This document shows, one piece after another, positions 16,787 to 25,460 of a stretch of DNA of 64,000 nt. How positions within the stretch are numbered: position 1 is the stretch's first letter; the number at the start of each line of letters is the position of its first letter. The position numbers and the translations under genes are program-made. The DNA is from UBA10649 sp963749905. Lineage in GTDB: Bacteria > Actinomycetota > Actinomycetes > S36-B12. The notes under the pieces are model-generated. The model searched no databases. It saw only the letters and a list, made by a program, of their open reading frames with translations, and was not told the DNA's origin. The stretch spans positions 310,001 to 374,000 of the forward strand of contig CAVVOF010000003.1 in assembly GCA_963749905.1 (NCBI GenBank). The letters are read 5' to 3'.

Positions 16787-17389
16787 TCAGCCCTCGTGCC
16801 AGCGGACGTCCACCACGGTCGAAATGCCGGCGGCGCGCGCGGCGGCCATCCCCGGCGCGGAGTCCTCGAAGGCGACACAGTGCTCCGGATCGACCCCCAA
16901 CCGGTCGATCGCCTGCCGGTAGCCGTCCGGATCGGGCTTGCCCGCGCGCACGTCGTCGAGGGTGAGGACGAAGTCGAACAGCTCGGTGATGCCGACTGCG
17001 GCGAGCGACTCGCGGACCGCCTCCCCAGGTCCGCTCGAGACGACCGCCATCGGGAGCCGGCCATGATGCGCCCGGGCGATGTCGACCACGTGCTCCAACG
17101 GCTCCACGAGGTGCGTCGACGCCATGAACATCGCCATGCCCTCCTCGGTGATGTCCGCGCGAGTGCCAGGGTCGGCGTCGGGGAAGGCGGCCGTTACGAA
17201 AGCATGGACGTGATCGCCGGCGAACCGTGCGAACCACTCGTCGCTCATGTCGAAGCCGTGCCGTCCGAAGACCTGCCGCCAGCACACCCGGTACAGGCTC
17301 AGGGTGTCGACGAGGGTGCCGTCGCAGTCGAACAGCAGGGCCTGGGTGCCCTCGGGGAGCTCGACGAAGGGCGCGTTCACGCTCGCCAC
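16787..17389 (-). CDS. HAD superfamily hydrolase
   Basis: A 200-residue HAD subfamily IA phosphatase resembling beta-phosphoglucomutase/phosphoglycolate phosphatase. Motif I is FDCDGTLVDT, with nucleophile D21 and acid/base D23. Motif II is VVSSGPG, motif III is in GKPDPDGYRQA, and motif IV is FEDSAPGMAAA. A helical cap occupies roughly residues 35-100. The GTG start is preferred; another in-frame GTG lies three codons later. It is divergent from the APH-like kinase. The substrate is a phosphorylated metabolite of unknown identity. Confidence 0.87.
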   Translation of the reverse strand: MASVNAPFVELPEGTQALLFDCDGTLVDTLSLYRVCWRQVFGRHGFDMSDEWFARFAGDHVHAFVTAAFPDADPGTRADITEEGMAMFMASTHLVEPLEHVVDIARAHHGRLPMAVVSSGPGEAVRESLAAVGITELFDFVLTLDDVRAGKPDPDGYRQAIDRLGVDPEHCVAFEDSAPGMAAARAAGISTVVDVRWHEG

Positions 17390-17409
17390 CCTGTCATAGG
17401 GTCGGCGCC

Positions 17410-18495
17410 ATGACCGAACCGCAGGATCCTCCCGGCCTGCGGATGGCCGCCCTGCGCGACTGGCTCGACTCCGCGGCCGTCGGCCTTGACTGCTCCTCCG
17501 GGCTGTCCGCCACGCTGTTCGCCAGCGGCCGGTCGAATGTGACCTACCTGCTCACCGACGCCGTCGGTGCCTCCGTGGTCCTACGGCGCCCCCCGCTCGG
17601 AAACGTCATGCCCACCGCGCACGACATGGCGCGCGAGTACAGAGTCCTCACCGGACTCGCCCAGGCCGGATTCCCCGCTCCCCGACCGCTGGCCGTGTGC
17701 GAGGACGAGGACGTCCTCGGTGCCCCGTTCCTGGTGATGGAGTACGTCGCCGGGCGAATCGTCGGGACGGCCGACGACGTGGTGGCCCTCTCCCCCGCCG
17801 AGCGCGGGGCGGTCTCTGCCTCGCTGGTCGGCACTCTCGCCGACCTCCATGCCATCGACGTCGCGTCCGCCGGCCTGTCCGACCTCGGTCGGCCGGACGG
17901 CTACCTGGCCCGCCAGGTCGTCCGGTGGGCGAAGCAATGGGACCTCACCCGCACTCGAGAGCTGTCCGCGATGGCCGAGCTGCGACGGCGCATCGACGAG
18001 TCGGTCGCCGACCTCCGGACGGACCTGGCATGGGGACTCGTGCACGGCGACTACCGCCTCGACAACGTCATCCTGGAACGGGAAACGGCTCGGGTGCGCG
18101 CGGTCCTGGACTGGGAGATGTCCACCCTCGGCGATCCGCTGGCCGATCTCGCCCTGACGCTCGTGTACTGGTCGGAGCCGGGCGACACCCTCCGGCACCG
18201 GATCCCTATCGCCGAGAACCTGACCGACGCCGACGGCTTCTGGGGTCGAGAGCAGATCGTCACCGGGTACGCCGAGCGAACGGGTCGACCGATCGATCAC
18301 CTCGACGTGTGCACGGCGCTCGCCTGCTACAAGCTGGCGGTGATCGCCGAGTCGATCCACGCCCGGACGCTCAGCGGCAAGCAGCTCGGTCAGGCGGCCG
18401 GGGATCGATCGGGGATGGGCCAGGCCACTGAGGCGCTGGCCGACATGGGCCTGGCCGTCACCGAGCGAGGCACTGTGGCGGGCCTGTCGTCCTGA
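17410..18495 (+). CDS. Phosphotransferase (APH/choline kinase-like, ACAD10-type) protein
   Basis: A 361-residue member of the aminoglycoside phosphotransferase-like kinase fold, of the group related to the N-terminal kinase of ACAD10/11. The N-lobe has SNVTYLL and VLRRPP (nucleotide-binding Lys replaced by Arg-rich segment), the hinge VMEYVAGR, the catalytic loop HGDYRLDN with D214, and the metal site LDWEMSTLGDP. Members may phosphorylate hydroxyacyl-CoA compounds, consistent with the acyl-CoA genes in this region, but the substrate is not shown. A TAGGGT hexamer lies 7 nt before the ATG, so the mRNA may be leaderless. Confidence 0.85.
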   Translation: MTEPQDPPGLRMAALRDWLDSAAVGLDCSSGLSATLFASGRSNVTYLLTDAVGASVVLRRPPLGNVMPTAHDMAREYRVLTGLAQAGFPAPRPLAVCEDEDVLGAPFLVMEYVAGRIVGTADDVVALSPAERGAVSASLVGTLADLHAIDVASAGLSDLGRPDGYLARQVVRWAKQWDLTRTRELSAMAELRRRIDESVADLRTDLAWGLVHGDYRLDNVILERETARVRAVLDWEMSTLGDPLADLALTLVYWSEPGDTLRHRIPIAENLTDADGFWGREQIVTGYAERTGRPIDHLDVCTALACYKLAVIAESIHARTLSGKQLGQAAGDRSGMGQATEALADMGLAVTERGTVAGLSS

Positions 18496-18519
18496 CTCCC
18501 GTCCGTGAGCGGGCAAGCG

Positions 18520-19446
18520 CTACACGGGCGGGATCTCAGTCGGCGTCGACCGCGAACCGGCACGGATGACCAGCACGATGCCCGCGAACATCAGGATCAC
18601 CGCCGGCAGGATCGCCAGTGGCGGGACCTGCCCGAGGGCGAAGGCCGCGATGAGCGTGGCGCCCGGCATCTCGAAGAGGATCGCCAGCGAGACGACGGTG
18701 GCGGAAGTGGTGGCCAGGACCTTGTTGATCAGGGTGTGACCCAGCAGTTGAGCGCCGGCGGTCAGCAGGAGAATCAGCGCCCAGGCCTCAGCGGAGAACC
18801 CGACCAGCGCCTGGCCGAGGACCAGGCACAGGCCCAGCAGGAGCACGGAGGCGGAGGCGTAGAGGCCGGTGGTCAGGGTCGCCGTCGAGACCGACGTGCG
18901 CGCCCGCTCGGAGACCGTCACGTACGCGGCCGCGAGGATCGCCCCAGCCAGGGCGAGTGCGTCGCCGATCAGGTGGCGCGGATTGACCGAGACGTCCACT
19001 CCCGTCAGGATCAGGACTCCCACGAGGGCGATCCCGATGCCGACCCACGCGCTGCGCGGGATCTCGACTCCCCGGCGACGGGCGATCAGGGCGGCCCACA
19101 CCGGCTGCGTGGCGACCAGCGCCGTGCTCGACGCCACGGTGGTGAACCTCAGTGACGGGATCCACGTGGCGAAGTGCGCTCCCAGCAGCAGGCCGGCGAG
19201 TCCGATCAGCCGCCACTCGTGCCGCGTCAGGCGGGCGAGCTCGGCACGGTGGCGCAGCAGCACCCAGGGTGCCGTGGCCACCGACCCGAGCAGCGTCCGC
19301 CAGAAGGCGATCGCCAGCGCCGGGGCCACCGTCGCGGCGATGATCGGACCGGACGACGAGATGAACAGCACGGCGATGCCCAGCCACGCCACATCCGCGG
19401 CGGGCGGCCGGCCGAGGGCGCGCGGACGTTCCGTGGGCGCTGCCAT
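18520..19446 (-). CDS. EamA/DMT family transporter
   Basis: A 308-residue membrane protein with about ten predicted transmembrane helices in two EamA repeats, for example WLGIAVLFISSSGPIIAATV, LIGLAGLLLGAHFATWI, ALVATQPVWAALIA and a matching second half. The drug/metabolite transporter superfamily exports metabolites or amino acids. The ATG at 19446 has GGAGAGGAG upstream. It is convergent with the kinase gene (24-nt gap) and divergent from the MgtE-N gene. The substrate is unknown. Confidence 0.88.
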   Translation of the reverse strand: MAAPTERPRALGRPPAADVAWLGIAVLFISSSGPIIAATVAPALAIAFWRTLLGSVATAPWVLLRHRAELARLTRHEWRLIGLAGLLLGAHFATWIPSLRFTTVASSTALVATQPVWAALIARRRGVEIPRSAWVGIGIALVGVLILTGVDVSVNPRHLIGDALALAGAILAAAYVTVSERARTSVSTATLTTGLYASASVLLLGLCLVLGQALVGFSAEAWALILLLTAGAQLLGHTLINKVLATTSATVVSLAILFEMPGATLIAAFALGQVPPLAILPAVILMFAGIVLVIRAGSRSTPTEIPPV

Positions 19447-19471
19447 CGCCGCTCCTCTCCGCTCGCGGCGG

Positions 19472-19477
19472 TAGCCT
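19472..19477 (+). promoter_or_regulatory. Leaderless -10 hexamer TAGCCT
   Basis: TAGCCT ends 6 nt before the GTG at 19484, with no Shine-Dalgarno sequence, predicting a leaderless mRNA. Confidence 0.6.
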
Positions 19478-19483
19478 TTCGAC

Positions 19484-20740
19484 GTGACGACAGGCACCGC
19501 AACCCGCATCTTCCTCGCGCGCCTGGCCGGCAGTGGCGTCTTCGAGCCCAATGGCGACCAGGTCGGCAAGGTACGCGATGCCGTCGTGGTGCTGCGGATC
19601 GGCAGCAATCCCCCGCGCCTGACTGGCCTCGTGGTGGAAGTGGCCCCGCGGCGGCGCATCTTCGTGCCCATGACGAAGGTGACCGCGATCGACGCGGGCC
19701 AGGTCATCGTCACCGGCACCGTCAACCTGCGTCGCTTCGAGAAGCGCAGCAACGAGACCCTGGTCACGGCGGAGCTCCTCGACCGGACCGTGGACCTCAA
19801 GGAGAGCGGCGAGAGCGTGTCGATCCTCGACGTGGCCGTCGAGATGAAGCCCACGCGCGACTGGTTCGTGACCCAGCTGTTCGTACGCAAGCCCGGCAGC
19901 GGGCTGCGGCGGCGCGGCTCCACCCTGATCGTCGACTGGGTGGACGTCACCGGCCTCTCCCTGCCCCCGATCGACCAGCCAGCGGAGCAACTGCTTGCTC
20001 ACATGGACACGATGCGAGCGGCCGACATCGCACACGTGCTCCAGGATCTGCCGGCGAAGCGCCGCCTGGAGATCGCTCGCGAGCTTGAGGACGATCGGCT
20101 CGCCGACGTGCTCGAGGAGCTGGCCGACGACGAGCGCGTCGAGATCATCCAGGGACTCGAGGACGAGCGCGCGGCAGACGTGCTCGAGGAGATGGATCCC
20201 GACGACGCCGCAGACCTGCTGGCCGAGCTGAACCCGGACCAGGCCGAGGACCTGCTCGAGCTCATGGAGCCGGACGAGGCCGACGACCTGCGCCGCCTGC
20301 TCTCCTACGACGACGACACCGCGGGCGGGATGATGACGCCGGAGCCGATCGTGCTGCCGCCTGACGCCACCGTCGCTGACGCGCTCGCACGGATCCGGAA
20401 CCCGGATCTCTCGCCCGCCCTGGCCTCCCAGATCTATGTGTGCCGACCGCCGACGGAGACGCCCACCGGACGGTTCCTCGGGACCTGCCACTTCCAGAAG
20501 CTGCTTCGCGAGGCGCCTGGCACGCTCGTCTCGTCGCTCGTCGACACGAACCTGATGCCGGTCGGACCCGACGCGCCCCTGGATGTGATGACCCGGCTGT
20601 TCGCTGCCTACGACCTCGTCGCCCTGCCCGTGATCGACGACGGCGGCCACCTGCTGGGCGCGGTGACGATCGACGACGTCATCGATCACATGCTGCCCGA
20701 GGACTGGCGCGACAGCGACGACCTTCCCGAGGGCATGTAG
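19484..20740 (+). CDS. MgtE N-terminal and CBS domain protein without membrane domain
   Basis: A 418-residue cytoplasmic protein. The N-terminus is a PRC-barrel-like region (FLARLAGSGVFEPNGDQVGKV). Residues ~165-280 form the MgtE N-terminal superhelix, rich in acidic repeats such as ADVLEELADDERVEI and ADLLAELNPDQAEDLLELM. A CBS pair begins at DDTAGGMMTPEPIVLPP and ends VIDDGGHLLGAVTIDDVIDHML. The MgtE transmembrane pore is absent, so it is a Mg2+-sensor or regulatory protein rather than a transporter. A DUF1003 membrane protein starts 2 nt after its stop, suggesting the two work as a pair. Confidence 0.87.
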   Translation: MTTGTATRIFLARLAGSGVFEPNGDQVGKVRDAVVVLRIGSNPPRLTGLVVEVAPRRRIFVPMTKVTAIDAGQVIVTGTVNLRRFEKRSNETLVTAELLDRTVDLKESGESVSILDVAVEMKPTRDWFVTQLFVRKPGSGLRRRGSTLIVDWVDVTGLSLPPIDQPAEQLLAHMDTMRAADIAHVLQDLPAKRRLEIARELEDDRLADVLEELADDERVEIIQGLEDERAADVLEEMDPDDAADLLAELNPDQAEDLLELMEPDEADDLRRLLSYDDDTAGGMMTPEPIVLPPDATVADALARIRNPDLSPALASQIYVCRPPTETPTGRFLGTCHFQKLLREAPGTLVSSLVDTNLMPVGPDAPLDVMTRLFAAYDLVALPVIDDGGHLLGAVTIDDVIDHMLPEDWRDSDDLPEGM

Positions 20741-20742
20741 CC

Positions 20743-21321
20743 ATGGCCGCGAAGAAGCTGCGCCCTACGCGCGAGGACCGGATGGACCAGCCAATGGGCC
20801 GCTCCCGGACGCTTCGGCCGTCCGTCGACACGGAGCGGTTCGGGCGCATCTCCGAGTCGGTCGCCCGCCACATCGGTTCGTGGACCTTCATCCTGTGGAT
20901 GACCATCGCCATCATCATCTGGGTCGGCATCAACGTGGCGATGACCGACGGCGCGCCCGACCCCTTCCCGTTCATCTTCCTGACGCTGCTGCTGTCGCTG
21001 CAGGCGTCGTATGCCGCGCCGCTGATCCTGCTCGCGCAGAACCGGCAGACCGACCGCGACCGGGTCCAGTTCCAGGAGGACCGGCAGCGCACGGAACGGC
21101 TGCTCGCCGACTCCGACTACCTGGCGCGGGAGATCGCGTCCCTGCGGATGGCGCTCGGCGAGGTCGCCACCCGCGACTACGTCCGCGGAGAGCTGCGCGA
21201 CCTGATCTCGGACCTGGACGAGCTGTTGGACGAGCGCGAGAAGAAGCGTCGCAAGGCGGAGAAGAAGGCCGAAAGGAAGGCCCTCGAGGCCAGCCTCGAG
21301 GACACCGACGACCGCGAATAG
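20743..21321 (+). CDS. DUF1003 family membrane protein
   Basis: A 192-residue protein with the DUF1003 core: two transmembrane helices (WTFILWMTIAIIIWVGINVA and FPFIFLTLLLSLQASYAAPLILL) followed by NRQTDRDRVQFQEDRQ. A long charged helix, partly coiled coil, ends in a lysine-rich tail. It starts 2 nt after the MgtE-N stop without its own ribosome binding site, so it is probably translated by coupling. The conserved MgtE-N/DUF1003 pairing suggests a membrane complex responding to magnesium; this is inference. Confidence 0.88.
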   Translation: MAAKKLRPTREDRMDQPMGRSRTLRPSVDTERFGRISESVARHIGSWTFILWMTIAIIIWVGINVAMTDGAPDPFPFIFLTLLLSLQASYAAPLILLAQNRQTDRDRVQFQEDRQRTERLLADSDYLAREIASLRMALGEVATRDYVRGELRDLISDLDELLDEREKKRRKAEKKAERKALEASLEDTDDRE

Positions 21322-21324
21322 CAT
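21319..21324 (+). promoter_or_regulatory. Leaderless -10 hexamer TAGCAT inside an upstream stop codon
   Basis: TAGCAT ends 6 nt before the ATG at 21331, and its TAG is the stop codon of the DUF1003 gene. Confidence 0.6.
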
Positions 21325-21330
21325 CGCTGC

Positions 21331-22473
21331 ATGCCCGCACCCACCGCCGACGCGGTCACCGCTGCCCTGAGCACCGTCAACGACCCGGAGATCAACCGGC
21401 CCATCACCGAACTCGGCATGGTCAAGTCGGTGGAGATCGCCCCGAACGGCTCCGTTCGCGTGGTCGTCTACCTCACCGTTTCCGGCTGCCCCATGCGCAG
21501 CACGATCATCGATCGGGTGACCGCTGCCGTCGAGCAGGTCGAGGGAGTGACCGGCGTGCTGGTCGACCTCGACGTGATGTCGGACGAGCAGCGCGCCGAG
21601 CTCAAGGCCAAGCTGCGCGGACATGATGAGCGGGAGATCCCGTTTGCCAAGCCCGGCTCACTGACGAAGGTGTACGCGATCGCGTCCGGCAAGGGCGGTG
21701 TGGGCAAGTCGTCCGTCACGGCGAACCTCGCCGTCGCCATGGCCGAGCTCGGGCTGTCGGTGGGCCTGGTCGACGCGGACGTGTACGGGCATTCGATCCC
21801 GCGCATCCTGAACGTCACCGAGCCGCCCACAATGGTCGAGGGCATGATCATGCCGCCGCAGGCCTTCGGCGTGCGGGTGATCTCCATGCTGCCGTTCAAG
21901 CCCGGCGGCGTCGCGCAGCCGGTGGCCTTCCGCGGGCCGATGCTGCACCGGGCGCTTGAGCAGTTCCTCGCCGACGTCTGGTGGGGAGATCTCGACATCC
22001 TGCTGCTCGACCTGCCGCCGGGCACCGGCGACATCGCCATCTCCACAGCCCAGCTGCTGCCCGGCGCCGAGCTCGTCGTCGTGACCACTCCGCAGCCGGC
22101 GGCGGCCGACGTCGCCGTCCGCGCCGGGACGCTCGCCGGCCAGACGCACCAGAAGGTCGCGGGCGTCATCGAGAACATGAGCTCCTTCCCCTGCCCCCAC
22201 TGCGGGGAGCCGCTCGACCTGTTCGGCATCGGCGGTGGCGAACTGGTGGCGCAGATGCTCTCGGCCGAGCTCGGCACGTCGGTCCCGGTGCTGGGCCAGA
22301 TCCCGTTCGACGTGGCGCTGCGCGAGGGTGGGGACGCCGGGGCGCCGCTGGTGCTCAGCGCCCCCGACAGCCCGGCGGGCGGCGAGCTGCGCCGGATCGC
22401 ACGGGAGCTGGGGCTCAAGCCGCGCGGCCTGGCCGGCATGTCGCTGGGCATCAGCCCCTCCGGCCGCCCCTGA
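21331..22473 (+). CDS. mrp: Mrp/ApbC family iron-sulfur cluster carrier ATPase
   Basis: A 380-residue P-loop ATPase that carries or inserts [4Fe-4S] clusters. The N-terminal ~85 residues are a MIP18/DUF59 domain (NDPEINRPITELGMVKSV, SGCPMR with the conserved Cys). The deviant Walker A GKGGVGKSS covers residues 120-128. The cluster-binding CPHC lies near residue 285 in SSFPCPHCGEPLDLFG. Length and domain order are normal for actinobacterial Mrp. It appears to have its own leaderless promoter overlapping the previous stop codon and ends at the strongest hairpin in the window. Confidence 0.95.
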   Translation: MPAPTADAVTAALSTVNDPEINRPITELGMVKSVEIAPNGSVRVVVYLTVSGCPMRSTIIDRVTAAVEQVEGVTGVLVDLDVMSDEQRAELKAKLRGHDEREIPFAKPGSLTKVYAIASGKGGVGKSSVTANLAVAMAELGLSVGLVDADVYGHSIPRILNVTEPPTMVEGMIMPPQAFGVRVISMLPFKPGGVAQPVAFRGPMLHRALEQFLADVWWGDLDILLLDLPPGTGDIAISTAQLLPGAELVVVTTPQPAAADVAVRAGTLAGQTHQKVAGVIENMSSFPCPHCGEPLDLFGIGGGELVAQMLSAELGTSVPVLGQIPFDVALREGGDAGAPLVLSAPDSPAGGELRRIARELGLKPRGLAGMSLGISPSGRP

Positions 22474-22484
22474 CGGACCGGGTA

Positions 22485-22560
22485 ACTACCCCGCGAGTGT
22501 GCGCTCGTCGTCGCTCTGGGGGACCCCAGAGCGACGACGAGCGCACACTCGCGGGGTAGT
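22485..22560. terminator. Bidirectional terminator, perfect 37-bp palindrome, repeat family A copy 2
   Basis: Arms 22485-22521 and 22524-22560 are perfectly complementary over 37 bp with a 2-nt loop, and the right arm is followed by a partial direct repeat, CGCGGGGTAGTT. It lies between convergent mrp and tatB. Its core is shared with 3653-3714 and 55467-55528. Confidence 0.85.
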
Positions 22561-22594
22561 TCGCGGGGTAGTTGGCGGGGTAGCCCGTGCGGAA

Positions 22595-22960
22595 TCAGGT
22601 GGCGTCGGGGTCGAAGGCCGGACGGTCGGTCGACGGATCGGTGCCGGCCGACTTCCCGTCCGCGGCCTTCCCGTTCCCGTCCGCGGCCGGCTTCCCCTCG
22701 GCAGCCCCATCGTCCTTGAGCAGGCTGGTCGCCAGCCGCTTCGGGTGGAACTCCTGCAGCGACCGCACGGTGTCCACCGTCTCCGACAGGTCGATGCCGG
22801 CCGAGTCCGCGAGGTCCTTGCGGGCGCCGGACGCCATCGTGCGCAGGTCACGCAGCCACCGCGCCGCATCGGCCGCGGCCCGAGGCAGCCGCTCGGGCCC
22901 GAAGACGAGCAGCCCGATCACCCCGATGACCAGGATCTCGCCGATGCCGATGTCGAACAT
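22595..22960 (-). CDS. tatB: Sec-independent protein translocase subunit TatB
   Basis: A 121-residue TatB of the twin-arginine export system, which receives folded preproteins and passes them to TatA/TatC. The N-terminal transmembrane helix (residues 5-22, IGEILVIGVIGLLVFGPE) ends with the conserved FGPERLP hinge, followed by an amphipathic helix (AAADAARWLRDLR) and a disordered charged tail. The gene starts 2 nt after the htrA stop on the same strand. Linkage to a periplasmic-type protease gene is common in actinobacteria. Confidence 0.92.
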   Translation of the reverse strand: MFDIGIGEILVIGVIGLLVFGPERLPRAAADAARWLRDLRTMASGARKDLADSAGIDLSETVDTVRSLQEFHPKRLATSLLKDDGAAEGKPAADGNGKAADGKSAGTDPSTDRPAFDPDAT

Positions 22961-22962
22961 GC

Positions 22963-24183
22963 TCAGCCGTCCTGTCTGTCGTCACCGAGCACCAGTACGG
23001 CCGACCGCTTCTCGCCACTGCGCTCGTACGTGATCTCGATCTCGTCGCCCGGCGCGTAGCTGCGCACCGCCACGACAAGCTCGGTTGCGTCGTCGATAGT
23101 CCGCTCGCCGACCGACAGGATCACGTCGCCCGACTCGAGGCCGGCGTCGTCCGCGCCGCTGCCCGGCGTCACCGTGTCCACCCGCGCACCGCCGTCGAAG
23201 TACGTGGTGTCCAGCTGCACGCCCATGATCGGCGTACGCGACACACCGGTCTCGATGATCTCCTCGGCCACCCGCTTGGCCGAGTTGACCGGGATCGCGA
23301 AGCCGAGCCCGATGTTGCCCGCCTCCCCCTGGGCGGCGGTCGTCGCGATCGCGGAGTTGACTCCGATGACCGCGCCGCTCGCGTCGAGCAGCGGTCCCCC
23401 GGAGTTCCCCGGGTTGATCGCCGCATCCGTCTGGATGGCGTTGATGTAGGAGACGTCGTCAACGGACTCGCCGGCCAGCACCGGACGGTCGAGCGCACTG
23501 ACGATGCCGGATGTCACGGTTCCGTCGAGCCCGAGCGGTGCACCGATCGCGATGGCGACGTCACCGACCCGCACGCCCTCCGAGTCGCCGAGGTCGAGAG
23601 TCTCGAGGCCCGCGCGGTCCACCTTCACGACGGCCAGGTCGTACGACGCGTTGGTGCCCACGACCTTGCCCGTGACCCGCTCTCCGTCGCTGAACACCAC
23701 GGTCAGCGTGCTGTTGCGGTCGGCGATGTCGACGACGTGGTTGTTGGTGATCAGGTAACCGTCCGGCCGGATGACGAATCCCGAGCCGCTGCCCTCCTGA
23801 GCCCCGCCCTCCACGAGGATGGAGACCACGGCGGGGAGGGTCTGATCAGCGATCTCCGCGATGGACCCATCGACCATCGGACGCGTCGGGGCATCGGGCT
23901 GCGTGCCCGTCGGCACCGTCCCGGACGACCCACCACTGGTCTCGGTCGCCTGGTTGCGGCTGTCGAAGCTGCGCCCCAGGGAGTAGCCGGCGATGCCCGC
24001 GAAGGCCCCGACCACGGCCGCGACGACCACGGCCACCAGCACGGTCCCCAGCACGCCGAGGCCACGTCGAGGCGGCACGGGGGCGGTCTCAGCGGGCGCC
24101 GGGGGCGTAGGGACCGGCGGCTCCGCAGGGGGACCGACGGGCGGCGGGATGGGCGCGCCGAACGGAGGGACCGGCTCGGACAT
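22963..24183 (-). CDS. HtrA/PepD-like S1C serine protease with PDZ domain
   Basis: A 406-residue envelope protease/chaperone for damaged proteins. It has a proline-rich cytoplasmic N-terminus, one transmembrane helix (about residues 45-70) and a trypsin-like domain with triad H149 (ITNNHVV), D182 (SYDLAVVKV) and S261 (NPGNSGGPL). A C-terminal PDZ domain contains GADDAGLESGDVILSVG. GGAGG precedes the ATG. It forms an operon with tatB, and the divergent O-methyltransferase starts 92 nt away. Confidence 0.94.
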   Translation of the reverse strand: MSEPVPPFGAPIPPPVGPPAEPPVPTPPAPAETAPVPPRRGLGVLGTVLVAVVVAAVVGAFAGIAGYSLGRSFDSRNQATETSGGSSGTVPTGTQPDAPTRPMVDGSIAEIADQTLPAVVSILVEGGAQEGSGSGFVIRPDGYLITNNHVVDIADRNSTLTVVFSDGERVTGKVVGTNASYDLAVVKVDRAGLETLDLGDSEGVRVGDVAIAIGAPLGLDGTVTSGIVSALDRPVLAGESVDDVSYINAIQTDAAINPGNSGGPLLDASGAVIGVNSAIATTAAQGEAGNIGLGFAIPVNSAKRVAEEIIETGVSRTPIMGVQLDTTYFDGGARVDTVTPGSGADDAGLESGDVILSVGERTIDDATELVVAVRSYAPGDEIEITYERSGEKRSAVLVLGDDRQDG

Positions 24184-24274
24184 GTCGACCTCCGTGGCGG
24201 GATGGGGACGCCCCGCGAGCGTGGCCCCGGGTGGGGCAACCCTCCAAGGCTAGATCAGGCTAGGCTGCACGCGA

Positions 24275-25009
24275 ATGCGGCCGGTCCAGCGCCCGCCCGC
24301 GCGCGTGCCGACGACCATCGTCGGCCAGTGGCCTCGGAGGTGCACCATCGCCAGCAAGGACGTCGACATCGCTGTCCCCACCAGCGACGCCTGGGCGTAC
24401 GCCGACACGTGGCAGGAGGACTCGGAGATCATCCGGGAGGCCCGCGAACGAGCCGCAGAACTCGGCTGCCCGCCGATGGCTCGCCCCGCCGCCGCGCTGC
24501 TGCGACTGCTGGCCGCGACCCTGGGCGCCCAGTCGGTCGTCGAGGTCGGAACCGGCGCCGGGGTATCGGGAGCCGCCCTGCTGGCCGGCATGGCTCCGAC
24601 GGGCGTCCTGACCAGCATCGACGTCGAGGCGGAGAACCAGCGGGTAGCCCGCGAGACGTTCACGGCACTCGGCTACGACCACACCCGCACCCGCCTGATC
24701 GCCGGTCGGGCCCTCGATGTGCTGCCGAGGCTGTCCGATGCGGCGTACGACATCGTGCTGGTCGACGGCGACAAGACGGAGTACCCGACAATCCTGGCTC
24801 AGGCCAAGCGACTGCTGCGCACCGGCGGCCTGGTGATCTTCGACAACGTGCTCTGGTCCGGCCGGGTGGCCGACGCCGGTGAGCGCGACGCCGAGACGGT
24901 CGCCCTGCGCGATACGGCCAACGAGGTGCGCGACGACGACGACTGGCTCCCCGTGCTGCTGACCGTCGGCGACGGCCTGCTGGTGGCGTCGCTGCGCGAA
25001 CGGTCCTAG
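24275..25009 (+). CDS. SAM-dependent O-methyltransferase
   Basis: A 244-residue class I methyltransferase of the COMT/CCoAOMT-like family (methyltransferase_3). The SAM site is VVEVGTGAGVSGAALLAG, followed by LTSIDVEAENQRVARE, DIVLVDGDKTEY (metal/catalytic region) and LVIFDNVLWSGRVAD. The acceptor is unknown; close actinobacterial relatives are annotated only as O-methyltransferases. The N-terminal ~28 residues look non-conserved, so an internal start is possible. A TAGGCT hexamer ends 8 nt before the ATG. A strong terminator follows. Confidence 0.88.
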   Translation: MRPVQRPPARVPTTIVGQWPRRCTIASKDVDIAVPTSDAWAYADTWQEDSEIIREARERAAELGCPPMARPAAALLRLLAATLGAQSVVEVGTGAGVSGAALLAGMAPTGVLTSIDVEAENQRVARETFTALGYDHTRTRLIAGRALDVLPRLSDAAYDIVLVDGDKTEYPTILAQAKRLLRTGGLVIFDNVLWSGRVADAGERDAETVALRDTANEVRDDDDWLPVLLTVGDGLLVASLRERS

Positions 25010-25027
25010 CCGTCCCCTGATCCCCGA

Positions 25028-25074
25028 ATGTCGAAGGGGCCCCGGACCTGTGCGGTCCGGGGCCCCTTCGACAT
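25028..25074. terminator. Bidirectional terminator hairpin
   Basis: Perfect 21-nt arms (25028-25048 and 25054-25074; core GAAGGGGCCCCGGACC) with a 5-nt loop lie between the convergent O-methyltransferase and DUF3117 genes, 18 nt and 11 nt from their stops. Confidence 0.88.
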
Positions 25075-25085
25075 CTAGGCGGGTG

Positions 25086-25253
25086 TCAGGCGAACAGGGC
25101 AAGCAGTTTCTCGCCGAGATCCTTGGCCTCGTCGCCGTTGAGCTCGACGACAAGCCGGCCGCCGCCCTCGAGGGGAACGCGCATGACGTACCCACGCCCC
25201 TCCTTGGTCACCTCGAGCGGGCCATCGCCCGTCCGCGGCTTCATCGCGGCCAT
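25086..25253 (-). CDS. DUF3117 domain-containing protein
   Basis: A 55-residue protein, nearly invariant across actinobacteria and of unknown function: MAAMKPRTGDGPLEV at the N-terminus, then EGRGYVMRVPLEGGGRLVVEL. It is too short for length-filtered gene calling but has AAGGGGA upstream of the ATG and a GATAAT-like promoter element farther upstream. It is monocistronic here, ending at the shared bidirectional hairpin. Confidence 0.92.
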   Translation of the reverse strand: MAAMKPRTGDGPLEVTKEGRGYVMRVPLEGGGRLVVELNGDEAKDLGEKLLALFA

Positions 25254-25460
25254 CTGGTTCCCCTTCCGTCCGTGCGTCGTCTCGGAGCAACTCGCTCGTG
25301 CCGCCCACGGCAGACGCGGGCTGCACCATTATCCCCGACGACCGCGACGCGGAGTCGGCGGGGTAACCGGCTCACCGGGCAGTTCGGCCGCCTCGCACGG
25401 GCGTCGTACCCCTGACGAGAAGCCCGAAGGCCCACGCGACGAGGTTGAGCGACGGGCGCG

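Noticed and set aside
18788..20689. A 633-codon open frame on the minus strand across the EamA and MgtE-N genes
   Set aside because: Its translation is low-complexity Arg/Gly/Val-rich and matches no family, and both underlying genes are well supported in other frames; it is a GC-driven shadow.
19484..20740. Calling this gene a magnesium transporter MgtE
   Set aside because: The membrane pore domain is absent; only the cytoplasmic sensor domains and a PRC-like barrel are present.
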